Notes under the pieces: model-generated | Seen by the model: only the letters and a program-made list of their open reading frames with translations | Told to the model about the DNA's origin: nothing | The model's database searches: none | Translations under genes and position numbers: made by a program | NCBI GenBank assembly: GCA_018268715.1 | Contig: JAFDVZ010000004.1 | Location: forward strand, 62,001-126,000 | Direction: 5' to 3' | Length of the DNA stretch: 64,000 nt | DNA from: Acidobacteriota bacterium | GTDB lineage: Bacteria > Acidobacteriota > Terriglobia > Bryobacterales > Bryobacteraceae | Part shown: in pieces, positions 51,307-59,560 of the stretch | Layout: every line of letters starts with the position of its first letter | How positions within the stretch are numbered: the first letter of the stretch is position 1

Positions 51307-51423
51307 TAAAATACCCCTTATCTCAGGACACGGCGCCGCCTCGTGGCGGAACGCCGTTTCCGCGGGACCATTATATATTGGTCAGGCGGTGGTATCGGAC
51401 CGATATCTCCCGGACTCTTTGGC

Positions 51424-52959
51424 TCAGCCCGGCAGCATCCGTTCGATCTCCGCAAACACCGTCGAGCCAGCCGCACCCGCCCGCCGCCGCACCACGCCTA
51501 GCTTGTGCCAGTTGAGCACCATGCCGTCATCGCCGAGTTCGCCGCCAATGCCGCGGTCCCAGAACTTCGGCACAGTCGGCGACGCCTCGGTGAACACGTG
51601 GTCCGGCCGCTGCGCCGGCCACCAGCCCAAAAACAACTGGGGATCCCACGTGCAGGCCAGGAAGTCCGCCTGCCAGGGTAACGCGTTGCCGCCAGTGATC
51701 TCGCCCGGGCGCAGGGCGGGGTTAACGCGGAAGGGAACGTACGGTTCGCTGAAATCCCATGTGGCGGGATCCTTCATGCTTCGCCCGCATTCAATACCCG
51801 GGAAGAACGGTCCGCCGGAACAACTCTGCATGGCCGCCCGATCGAGCGCGTCGGGCAGCAGTTCGGGCGGCGGCGGCTGATCGAGGTCGCCAACAAAATC
51901 GCCCTTTGACCACTTCACCAGGCAATCGTACTGGAGCCGCGTCAGCGTCAACACGTTCTTGTCGTTGTGTTCGTCGTGCAACCGCGGCATCCACTTGCGT
52001 TCGTTCGCTTCCTGAGGCGCGGGCACAGGATCCTGTGTGACGTCGCGCAGCCGCCGCAGCACACTCTGTGCGATCGCCGGAGGATTACCCGGATCGGCCA
52101 GCGCGGCCCAATCGTGCGCGAAGTTGCCCGTACGATTGCCGGCGTGCCCTTGCGCCGCCTTGGTCACCCATTGATAATCGACCGCCCGCCGCAGAATCGG
52201 CTGGATATCGCGAACGAAGGACGGCTTGGCCGCCGGCGCCAGTCGGCCCTGATCGACGGCCACCTGGACGGCGATATCGTACAGCGTGGTCAGATTCTCG
52301 ATCTCCGGCGCAAAGTCCGGCGGCCCCACGATCACCCGCGCCGGCCGAGCCTCGCGGGGCGGGCCGCCCTTGGGCGTGAAGACCGCCTCAATCGGACCGT
52401 CCGACGTGTCGTCATGCCAACCCTCGTTATCGGCGAAGTTCAAGCCGTTCTGATCGGGTTGGGGCGGAATCGCCTCCGACACGCCGAAGCCGCCGCAAAC
52501 GATGAGCCGTCCCGCCTCGTCCGTCCGAATGTCGCCCAGACGCACCGGCTTGCCGCGGAACCCGCCCGCATCCAGCGGTAACGCCGGCGTGGAAGCGCCC
52601 GCAATCGCACGCGCCCCCGCGTCGATGATGAGCGCGGCGTCCTTCAGATCGTCGCCCGTCGCGTTGTTACGCATCCCGTGTCCGATGAAGTTCGCCGATG
52701 CTGCCTTTCGATTCATCAGTTGGACGCGCCATTCGATGGAGCCCTCCGCCGCCGTCACCTCCCGGGCCGCCGTCAGCCGTCCGCTGGCGTCTCGCGTGCA
52801 TTCAAACAGACGGAATCGCGCCGCCTGACGCTTCAACCCGCCCAGACCGTCGCGCAGACTCGCGGGCAACGGGATATCGGGTTGCGGCCCGAAATGAAAC
52901 TCCTCGCTCGATCCAAGCCGGGCAATCCCGATGGTCGGGTGAATTTCGAGTGTCGTCAC
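51424..52959 (-). CDS. LodA/GoxA-like cysteine-tryptophylquinone oxidase
   Basis: The 511-residue protein starts at GTG 52959 behind a strong GGGAGG. The N-terminus (LEIHPTIGIARLGSSEEFHFG) and blocks RVQLMNRKAASANF, GGPFFPGIE and LPWQADFLACTWD, then WWPAQRPDHVF are characteristic of LodA/GoxA enzymes, which oxidise amino acids with a cysteine-tryptophylquinone made from their own residues. The likely pair is Cys380 (before GGPFFPGIE) and Trp446 or 447, about 66 residues apart, comparable to what I recall for LodA. The length is shorter than LodA (about 726) and there is no leader. Its known maturation partner LodB, a flavoprotein, is not adjacent; a ferritin-like gene is. Confidence 0.84.
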   Translation of the reverse strand: MTTLEIHPTIGIARLGSSEEFHFGPQPDIPLPASLRDGLGGLKRQAARFRLFECTRDASGRLTAAREVTAAEGSIEWRVQLMNRKAASANFIGHGMRNNATGDDLKDAALIIDAGARAIAGASTPALPLDAGGFRGKPVRLGDIRTDEAGRLIVCGGFGVSEAIPPQPDQNGLNFADNEGWHDDTSDGPIEAVFTPKGGPPREARPARVIVGPPDFAPEIENLTTLYDIAVQVAVDQGRLAPAAKPSFVRDIQPILRRAVDYQWVTKAAQGHAGNRTGNFAHDWAALADPGNPPAIAQSVLRRLRDVTQDPVPAPQEANERKWMPRLHDEHNDKNVLTLTRLQYDCLVKWSKGDFVGDLDQPPPPELLPDALDRAAMQSCSGGPFFPGIECGRSMKDPATWDFSEPYVPFRVNPALRPGEITGGNALPWQADFLACTWDPQLFLGWWPAQRPDHVFTEASPTVPKFWDRGIGGELGDDGMVLNWHKLGVVRRRAGAAGSTVFAEIERMLPG

Positions 52960-52960
52960 C

Positions 52961-54262
52961 TTAGGACCTCCCTTTGAGCGCCGGTTCGATAACGTCGATC
53001 AGTCGCGCCTGGTCGAACTGGCGGCACGCCGTAAGGAACGGGTCCGACCCGCCCGGGTCGATGCCGTGGGCCGTCGCTTCGGCTTGCTCGATCAACTGCC
53101 GGTGCAGTGCCCACATCCCCTCGGCGCTATCGGGAAGCTCCGCCACGCGCCGGAACGCCGGGCCCGCGAATCGCGGAGACCCCGCCGCCTTGGGCATCTT
53201 CATGATCCGCGGCCCCAGTTGGCCGATCGCGTACCGCATTTCATTGCCGATGGCCCAATCCTGGAAAATCGTCTGCCGCATCGCATCGTCCGCCGGCAGC
53301 CACAGGCCATGCCGGATATCGGCCAGCAGCATGGTGTAGCGGATGTCCAGATAGCGCATCCATTCGAGCGCCACAGGGCAGGTGACGTCCGCAGGCGACG
53401 CATCCGCGCCGACCGCCGCCGCCCCCCGAGCCTTCCGATACAACCCCGCGAACACGCCGAAGTGCGACTGTGACGCGTGCCCGATGCCTTCGCCCTGCGA
53501 GGCGATCTGCCGGATGGCGGCCAGCGCCTCGGCTCGACTGGTGACGCTGGGAACCAGGTCAGGCCCCGCCCCCCAATCATCCGCCGTAGTCTGCCGGAGT
53601 TGTAATTGCGTGGCGGCCACAAAGTCCTCCTCCGCCAGGCGCCTCCCAGCCGGGAACACCGCCGCATCGGGAACCAGGTCAGGATCGCCACCGGAATCGG
53701 CCGCCTGAAACATCCACGAAATCGTCGAATAGATCAGCCCCACGCGCAGGACGCTCGCCCCGCCCGACAGCTCGCGCAACGCGTCATCGACAGCCTTCGC
53801 GTCCTCGGAGCCTTGAGCCAGCACCCCCTCGGCGGGCATCTCCGCCAGCAGATACTTAGCCAGCGAGCGCGTACTGAGCGGCTCCAGAAAGAACGGAAAC
53901 GGCTCGGCGCCGGGGCGCCCCGCCGGATCGTCAGCGCGGTCCAGGTGCGGGTCGCCGCCGATCAATAGCAGCAGGTTCTGCACGGTGATGAAGTGGCCCA
54001 TCTCTTCGATGGCGACGTTGACAATCGCGCCCAGCGCCTCCGGGATCGTATTCAATGCCGAATATGCGGCGTACAGATACTGGACCATGAGCGTATGTTC
54101 CACCTCCGCCGCCGCCATCAACAACTGGCGCGCTTCCTCGACAGGCGTAAGCCCCTCGCCCATGCGCGGCACGCCGTACACGTCGAAAGGAGTCTGGACG
54201 GCGGCGCCAGCGTCGAAGCTGCGCAACGGTTCATGCCAACGTAGCGATCCGTAATAGCCCAT
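52961..54262 (-). CDS. Ferritin-like diiron-type protein (VioB/iminophenylpyruvate dimer synthase-like domain)
   Basis: The protein has about 433 residues from ATG 54262; a TTG at 54295 would overlap the MBOAT stop and add 11. The four-helix ferritin-like domain (about 40-200) has the ligand pattern AAAEVEHTLMVQYLYAAYSA and AIEEMGHFITVQNLLLLIGG, i.e. two ExxH motifs, followed by a C-terminal domain with similar length to VioB-like proteins. Such domains often occur next to LodA-like genes or in natural-product loci and may bind iron or manganese. It ends one base before the oxidase start, so the two are cotranslated. Confidence 0.8.
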   Translation of the reverse strand: MGYYGSLRWHEPLRSFDAGAAVQTPFDVYGVPRMGEGLTPVEEARQLLMAAAEVEHTLMVQYLYAAYSALNTIPEALGAIVNVAIEEMGHFITVQNLLLLIGGDPHLDRADDPAGRPGAEPFPFFLEPLSTRSLAKYLLAEMPAEGVLAQGSEDAKAVDDALRELSGGASVLRVGLIYSTISWMFQAADSGGDPDLVPDAAVFPAGRRLAEEDFVAATQLQLRQTTADDWGAGPDLVPSVTSRAEALAAIRQIASQGEGIGHASQSHFGVFAGLYRKARGAAAVGADASPADVTCPVALEWMRYLDIRYTMLLADIRHGLWLPADDAMRQTIFQDWAIGNEMRYAIGQLGPRIMKMPKAAGSPRFAGPAFRRVAELPDSAEGMWALHRQLIEQAEATAHGIDPGGSDPFLTACRQFDQARLIDVIEPALKGRS

Positions 54263-54291
54263 AAGGTTCAACCAGTGTACGGCGCCGCGCT

Positions 54292-55692
54292 TCAAAACTG
54301 GAAGTAGATAAACGGGACGTAGTTATCCGTGACGGCGAACAGGGAAAGACACAGCAGCATGGCCGCGAGCCCGGCCGCGTAAGCCCACTCCGGCCCCTTC
54401 GAAATCCGGTCGAACCAGTTATAGCGTTCCTCCGCCCAGGCCGCCCCCAGCGAAACCAGCAACAGCCCGATTTGCCAGGGGTTCAGCAGCACGGTCCCCG
54501 GCGGCCCGGCGAACATCGCCTTTAGCACGTGAACGGCGTCGGTGAATGAGGCAAGCCGGAAAAACGGAGCCCCCATGGAAAACACCAGGAAGGTACAGAC
54601 CACCTGAAGAGCGTGCAGATCCACCACCACCGCGCCCGCCCGCTTGCGGCGCCTCCGAACGCGCCACATTCGTTCAACGCTGAGCAGCACTCCGTTATAA
54701 GCGCCCCACAGTACGAAGTTCCAACTGGCGCCATGCCACAAACCCGCCAGCGTCATCGTAATGATGAGGTTCCGGTAGATCGCGCGGTCCCCCCGCCGCC
54801 CGCTGGCCAGCGGAACATAGATATAATCCCGAATCCAGGTGGATAGCGAGATATGCCAGCGCCGCCATAACTCCGTGATGCTCGCCGACAGAAACGGCCG
54901 GTTAAAATTCACCGGGAAATGGAAGCCCAACAATTTCGCCGATCCAATCGCGATGTCGGTGTAGCCGGAAAAGTCGAAGTAGATCTGCAAGGCGAAGCAG
55001 ATGGAAGCGCTCCACGCGGTCAGCACACCCGCCTGCGACCCCAGATGGTTGAAGTACGCATCGCTCACCACCGCCAGGTGATCGGCGAACGCCATCTTTT
55101 TCACCAGCCCCAGCGCGATCAGCAGGACCGCCGCAGAACGGTCCTCCGAACTCGGCGGCCGCCAGTTATAGAGGTCTCGAAAGAAGGTGCGCGCCCGCAC
55201 GATGGGCCCCGCCACCAGTTGCGGGAAGAAGGCGATAAACAGCGCGTAGTCGAGCGGGCTGCGAATCGGCTCCTGATCGCCGCGGTAGACGTCCACCACA
55301 TAGGAAATGCTCTGCAGCGTGTGAAAGCTGATGCCGAGCGGCAGAATCACTCCGAGGGCGAAGGCCGTCCCCGGCAGGCCGAACAACGCCGCGACGTTCG
55401 AGGCGAAGAAATTGTAGTACTTGAAGAACGCAAGAAAGCCCAGGTTGGCCGCCACGCTCATCAGCAGGAACAGAAGTTTCCTCTCCGGCCGCACGCGGTT
55501 CATATAATTCGCCGCGATGTAATCGATAGCCGTCAGAGTCAACAGCAGCGGAACGAATTTCCAGTTCCAGGCGGCGTAGAAGGAATAACTCGCAACCAGC
55601 AGAATCCACTTTCTCGCCGTCCCGCGCGAGTTATAGAACAGCAACAGCACCAGCGCGAAGAACAGGAAGTATTGGACGCTGTTAAAAAGCAT
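54292..55692 (-). CDS. MBOAT-family O-acyltransferase (AlgI-like)
   Basis: The 466-residue multi-pass protein has the AlgI/DltB signature: FFPQLVAGPIVRARTFF, FSGYTDIAIGSAKLLGF, ELWRRWHISLSTWIRDY, and catalytic His in TLAGLWHGASWNFVLWG. It would transfer an acyl group, usually acetyl, across the inner membrane onto an exported polymer or lipid-linked sugar. The partner is likely the SGNH-like protein encoded just upstream (11-bp overlap). Divergence from other AlgI proteins cannot be judged by eye. Confidence 0.93.
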   Translation of the reverse strand: MLFNSVQYFLFFALVLLLFYNSRGTARKWILLVASYSFYAAWNWKFVPLLLTLTAIDYIAANYMNRVRPERKLLFLLMSVAANLGFLAFFKYYNFFASNVAALFGLPGTAFALGVILPLGISFHTLQSISYVVDVYRGDQEPIRSPLDYALFIAFFPQLVAGPIVRARTFFRDLYNWRPPSSEDRSAAVLLIALGLVKKMAFADHLAVVSDAYFNHLGSQAGVLTAWSASICFALQIYFDFSGYTDIAIGSAKLLGFHFPVNFNRPFLSASITELWRRWHISLSTWIRDYIYVPLASGRRGDRAIYRNLIITMTLAGLWHGASWNFVLWGAYNGVLLSVERMWRVRRRRKRAGAVVVDLHALQVVCTFLVFSMGAPFFRLASFTDAVHVLKAMFAGPPGTVLLNPWQIGLLLVSLGAAWAEERYNWFDRISKGPEWAYAAGLAAMLLCLSLFAVTDNYVPFIYFQF

Positions 55693-56761
55693 GACTCGAT
55701 CGCCCGGCCACCGCTTCGCCCAGCATCCGCGAAAACTCGTCCATACCCTTTCGGTTCATGTGCAGCGGATCCATGAACAGGCTCGGGCGTTCGAGCGCCT
55801 CGAAGCATCGCTCGTCCAGCAGCACCACATTCGGCCTCGCCGCCATCTCGCGGATTGAACTGCTGCGTCTGTGAACCAGCCACTCCGGCCGCGGAACAGG
55901 CCCGCGCGGCAGGCGAAAGATGAACACCCGCGTGGCCCCGCCCCGGTAACGATCGATGATGCGCCCAAACCACTGACGTCGGTACTCGGCCAGCCGTCCT
56001 GTCTGCGGAACCGCCCTCCGCAGCAGGACGTCCCGCAGCACTTTCTCCTGTGCGGGCGTTGCACCGGGCGGAGGAGTCAGCGTCCAGTTACTCCAATCGA
56101 CGCTAAGTCCCTGAACGTCCCGGCTGTCCGCCTCGAAATTCCTGTACCAGTTAGCGGAATCATCGTGAAAAAGCCGCACCTTGCGGCGACGGGCGTCGGG
56201 AGCGAGCAAGAATCCCTGTAAGTCGTCCTTATAGACGGTCCCCTTGATAATCAGCCCGCGCAGCACCACCCACCGCTCCCTCCAGGCAGGGAATGAGCGC
56301 GTGAAATCGATCAGATCCGCCAGGCGCAACCGCGCGATCGCGTAGTTCATATCGACCACCGAATCGGCGGGATCCTCGGCCCGATCCTCGTCGTCGTAAT
56401 CGTCCACGGGAAGGATGATGGCGGCGTACCGGCGGGCGTCGGGATCGAGGTCGCGCAGTTGATAATACCAGCTCCGGGGCGAGGTCCCCGGCACTGCGAC
56501 GCTCGTGAACTCGACGCCTCGGCCAACCGTCGCCGCCGTCGCCACTCCTGGCAGGAACCCCATTCGGGAGTCGCCGAACGCAAGCGCCTGCGCCGCCTTC
56601 GACCGCGCGCGGCGCATCTCCACGTAGCGCATCATCTCGACGCGTCCCGCCGTCGACTCGGGATCGAGCATCGCAGGATAAAGCCCGGTGCGGAACACCG
56701 CGGCGTCGACAAGAAACAACGCGACCAGCGCGCCGCATACCCCGACCGCAGGTCGACCCAT
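55682..56761 (-). CDS. SGNH/AlgJ-like secreted or anchored protein
   Basis: From ATG 56761 the protein has 359 residues; an open frame to 56941 overlaps the upstream gene and is rejected. It has an N-terminal helix (VGVCGALVALFLVDAAVF), then ALAFGDSRMGF (Ser of the GDS block), and near the end FMDPLHMNRKGMDEFSRM, with the Asp-x-x-His pair of SGNH hydrolases. Paired with MBOAT, such proteins complete O-acetylation in the periplasm. The overall pattern resembles AlgX/AlgJ or DUF1574 proteins. Confidence 0.78.
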   Translation of the reverse strand: MGRPAVGVCGALVALFLVDAAVFRTGLYPAMLDPESTAGRVEMMRYVEMRRARSKAAQALAFGDSRMGFLPGVATAATVGRGVEFTSVAVPGTSPRSWYYQLRDLDPDARRYAAIILPVDDYDDEDRAEDPADSVVDMNYAIARLRLADLIDFTRSFPAWRERWVVLRGLIIKGTVYKDDLQGFLLAPDARRRKVRLFHDDSANWYRNFEADSRDVQGLSVDWSNWTLTPPPGATPAQEKVLRDVLLRRAVPQTGRLAEYRRQWFGRIIDRYRGGATRVFIFRLPRGPVPRPEWLVHRRSSSIREMAARPNVVLLDERCFEALERPSLFMDPLHMNRKGMDEFSRMLGEAVAGRSSHAF

Positions 56762-56786
56762 CGCAGTTCCCCGATTATATCGTGCG

Positions 56787-58640
56787 TTAATCCACAAACC
56801 CGCCGCGAATAAACAGATACCCGAGCTTCTGTCGATCCTCCGGCGCCACGTAGTATCTGTCGATTGAGGTCTCGACCAGCGCCACGCCATCCTCCCGCAG
56901 AGCCTCGGCCGGAACCGCGGCGTCGAACGACTGCTGCTCAAGCGACGTGTATCGCCGCCGCCCGATCTCCCGTCCGTTCACCCTCACCTCAAGCTCCACC
57001 GGCAACTTATCCCGAAAATACAAACCGTGAATCAGGAAATCCATGCGGAATCGCACCCCCTCGCGGCGAGTCTGATGCAACAGAAACGCGGGCCGCTCAT
57101 AGGTCCAGCGCCAGCGGTCGGGCAGCATGCGATCGTCGATGTCGCGCAGATAGTATCGGGCCGATCCGTACAGGTTGCTGTCCACCCACCGAGCCTCGGC
57201 CATCACACCGGCGTTGCATTGCGGTTCATCGGCAAAGCCCAATTCCCGCAGGACGCCGACCCGGGCGCGAGCCGCCGTCCCCATCTCCGCCAACACCGTG
57301 CCGGCGCGACCGTCATCCGCGATCACCCGAAGCCCCAGCGACTCCATTCGGGCGAATCGCGCGACCGGCAGATAGTAAAAATCGGCGGCGCATTCCAGTG
57401 AGTTATCCGGCGCCTGCGCCAGCCAGTTGATTCCCCGCAGTTTCCGGTAGACATCGATCTCGGGCGAACGGGACGAGGGCGCCGACACGAGCAGCCGCGC
57501 CTTCGGCTGGCTCCGCTCGCGAGCCTCGAGCCTCGTGATCACATCGCGCGTCGCCGCCTGCGCTTCATACCCATAATAGGCGTGCGTCTGGAATCGCCAG
57601 GCGAAAGCCGCCACCACTCCCAGCGCCACCACCGCGCCGGCCTTGGCATGGATGCGCCGGGCCAGAAGAGCCCCACCCAATGACATCAACGGCAGCGTGA
57701 AAGCCAACCCCTCCGCGCCGAACCACCGATCGCGCCCCACTCGCGGAACGGCCCAAATCAGGACGCCCGCGGCTGCGCCGGCAACCGAAAACAACATCGC
57801 CAACCGGCGCTCGCGCCCACTCGAAAGCAGCGCCGCCGCGCACAACCCCGCCACCGTCGCAGCAATCGACAGCCACCCCAGTCGCGGCCAGAAACCGGTG
57901 GATGACGGGACATGCAGCGCCGAAGCCGTGGCCAGAGCCTTCAACCCGTCCAGGAATCGAGCCGCGGTGCGATCGGAGAAAGCGAACGGCGGATGGACCC
58001 AATAACCCAGGGCCGGGATCACCCAACTAATCAGGCACAGCGGCGCAATCTCCGCCATCGCGATGCGGATCCCCCCGCGCCCCTTCGTCGCGAACAGGCA
58101 AACCAGCAGCCCGATCTCAAGCGCGGCCACGCCGAAACACTGCTGGGGATCCGCCGCGGCGGCCAACCCCAACAGCGCGCCTGCCAACGAGGGAATCGGA
58201 CGCCCGTCCGCCACCCAGCGAGCCGTCAGGTAGGCGGCCAGCGTCCAGCATCCCAGCCCCAATCCACGGCCCGCCGCCATCGAACAGACATCCAGCGCGA
58301 AGGGATTCAGCCCGCCCAGCGCGACCGTCAGCGGCAGCCACGGCGAATCGCCGAAGGCCAACCGTCCCAGCAGGAACAGGCCCGTGAAGAACAGGATGCC
58401 GCCCACCACATCGGGTAATCGCAGCGAGAACTCCGAAACACCCGCGACCGCCGACACGACCGCCGCCGCCGGCGCGGCCAGCCCCCCATGAGATGGCGGC
58501 GCGGCCAGTCCGATAGCGCGCGAATGCAGGTCCCATTCCGCGCTGACGATGGATTGCGTGGCGGCGCGCCTCAGGCACACCGCCGACAGGAAGACCACGA
58601 GCGCGACGGCGGCCCAACGCCACTGCCGCGAGCCCGTCAC
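56787..58640 (-). CDS. Multi-pass membrane protein, possible GT-C-like glycosyltransferase
   Basis: The 617-residue protein has about 10 helices in residues 1-370 and a soluble C-terminal domain. The N-terminal part resembles PMT/ArnT-like GT-C proteins: an acidic residue in the first periplasmic loop (SAEWDLHSRAIGL), a PDVVGGILFFTGLF-type helix, and a PRVGRDRWFGAEG loop. The C-terminal domain (about 400-617) is beta-rich with ESLGLRVIADDGRAGTVL and LPVELEVRVNGREIGRR. The acceptor and donor are unknown. GTG 58640 overlaps the HIT gene stop (GTGA). Confidence 0.7.
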   Translation of the reverse strand: MTGSRQWRWAAVALVVFLSAVCLRRAATQSIVSAEWDLHSRAIGLAAPPSHGGLAAPAAAVVSAVAGVSEFSLRLPDVVGGILFFTGLFLLGRLAFGDSPWLPLTVALGGLNPFALDVCSMAAGRGLGLGCWTLAAYLTARWVADGRPIPSLAGALLGLAAAADPQQCFGVAALEIGLLVCLFATKGRGGIRIAMAEIAPLCLISWVIPALGYWVHPPFAFSDRTAARFLDGLKALATASALHVPSSTGFWPRLGWLSIAATVAGLCAAALLSSGRERRLAMLFSVAGAAAGVLIWAVPRVGRDRWFGAEGLAFTLPLMSLGGALLARRIHAKAGAVVALGVVAAFAWRFQTHAYYGYEAQAATRDVITRLEARERSQPKARLLVSAPSSRSPEIDVYRKLRGINWLAQAPDNSLECAADFYYLPVARFARMESLGLRVIADDGRAGTVLAEMGTAARARVGVLRELGFADEPQCNAGVMAEARWVDSNLYGSARYYLRDIDDRMLPDRWRWTYERPAFLLHQTRREGVRFRMDFLIHGLYFRDKLPVELEVRVNGREIGRRRYTSLEQQSFDAAVPAEALREDGVALVETSIDRYYVAPEDRQKLGYLFIRGGFVD

Positions 58641-59125
58641 CGCCGCGCCCGGAAGCGCGCCAGCAGCTTCTCGTAGGTCGCCTCGAGACTCTCCGGCAGC
58701 ACGCGCGTCTCCCCCACCACGGTCATGAAGTTGGCGTCGCCCGGCCAGCGCGGAAGCACATGCATGTGGATGTGGCCCGCCACGCCCGCCCCGGCGCTCT
58801 CGCCGATATTCATGCCCAGGTTCACGCCGCGAGGATTGTAGACGGCCCGCAGGTGCGTCTCGCTCTCCCGCGTCAGGCTCATCATCTCGGCCAGCGCCTC
58901 CGGACGAGCCTGCTCGAGCGTCGCCACGTGCTCATACGGCGCGATCAGCAAATGCCCATTGGTGTAGGGATACAGGTTCAGCAGTACGAAATTATGTTCC
59001 CCGCGGTGCAGAATGTAGTTGCCGCGGTCGTCGTTTTCAGCCGGCTTGACGCAGAAAATACACGCGTCCGACGGACTGGCCGAGCGTATGTAGGTATAAC
59101 GCCACGGACTCCACAAACGATCCAT
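58637..59125 (-). CDS. HIT-family nucleotide hydrolase/phosphorylase
   Basis: The 162-residue protein has the histidine triad in GHIHMHVLPRW (HxHxHxx), an N-terminal zinc-type segment CIFCVKPAENDD and the conserved NLYPYTNGHLLIAPYEHV. It belongs to the branch of Ap4A-type hydrolases or phosphorylases that cleave AMP-linked substrates. A housekeeping gene may thus drive the membrane and oxidase genes that follow with 4-bp overlap. Confidence 0.92.
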   Translation of the reverse strand: MDRLWSPWRYTYIRSASPSDACIFCVKPAENDDRGNYILHRGEHNFVLLNLYPYTNGHLLIAPYEHVATLEQARPEALAEMMSLTRESETHLRAVYNPRGVNLGMNIGESAGAGVAGHIHMHVLPRWPGDANFMTVVGETRVLPESLEATYEKLLARFRARR

Positions 59126-59173
59126 AAATTGTCAGGCGAACGGCTCGGGAAAGCGGGAGGCGTTCCGCTAGAA

Positions 59174-59512
59174 TCAGAAGGCCGGATGCTCTCCGGCGGC
59201 GGACGCGGCGTCACCGGCGGACGCGGCGGCCTGAGCGGCGTGATTCACCAGGTCCTTCAGTTCCTTGCTCGGCTTGAAATACGGGATGCGCTTGGACGGC
59301 ACTTCCACGCGGGTGCCCGTCTTCGGATTGCGGCCCACGCGCGGCTGCCGCTGCCGGGTCCGGAAACTGCCGAAACCTCGAATCTCGATCTTGTCCCCAG
59401 TGCGTAGCGAGCGAACTATGCTATCGAAGATGGCTTCCACGATCACTTCGGAATCCTTCCGGGTCATTTCCACAACCCGCGAAACCTCTTCGATTAATTC
59501 CGCCTTCGTCAT
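59174..59512 (-). CDS. IHF/HU-family DNA-binding protein
   Basis: The protein has 112 residues from ATG 59512 (MTKAELIEEVSRVVEMTRKD). The DNA-binding beta arm is GFGSFRTRQRQPRVGRNPKT with the conserved GRNPxTG, followed by KRIPYFKPSKELKDLV. It has an Ala-rich extra C-terminal tail of about 20 residues that usual IHF proteins lack. It bends DNA and organises the nucleoid. Position directly after rpsA is the arrangement of ihfB in many bacteria. Confidence 0.92.
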   Translation of the reverse strand: MTKAELIEEVSRVVEMTRKDSEVIVEAIFDSIVRSLRTGDKIEIRGFGSFRTRQRQPRVGRNPKTGTRVEVPSKRIPYFKPSKELKDLVNHAAQAAASAGDAASAAGEHPAF

Positions 59513-59560
59513 ATATCGTCTAATTTCTCTCTTCTGTTCGGAAACTGTCAATCCAGTCCG

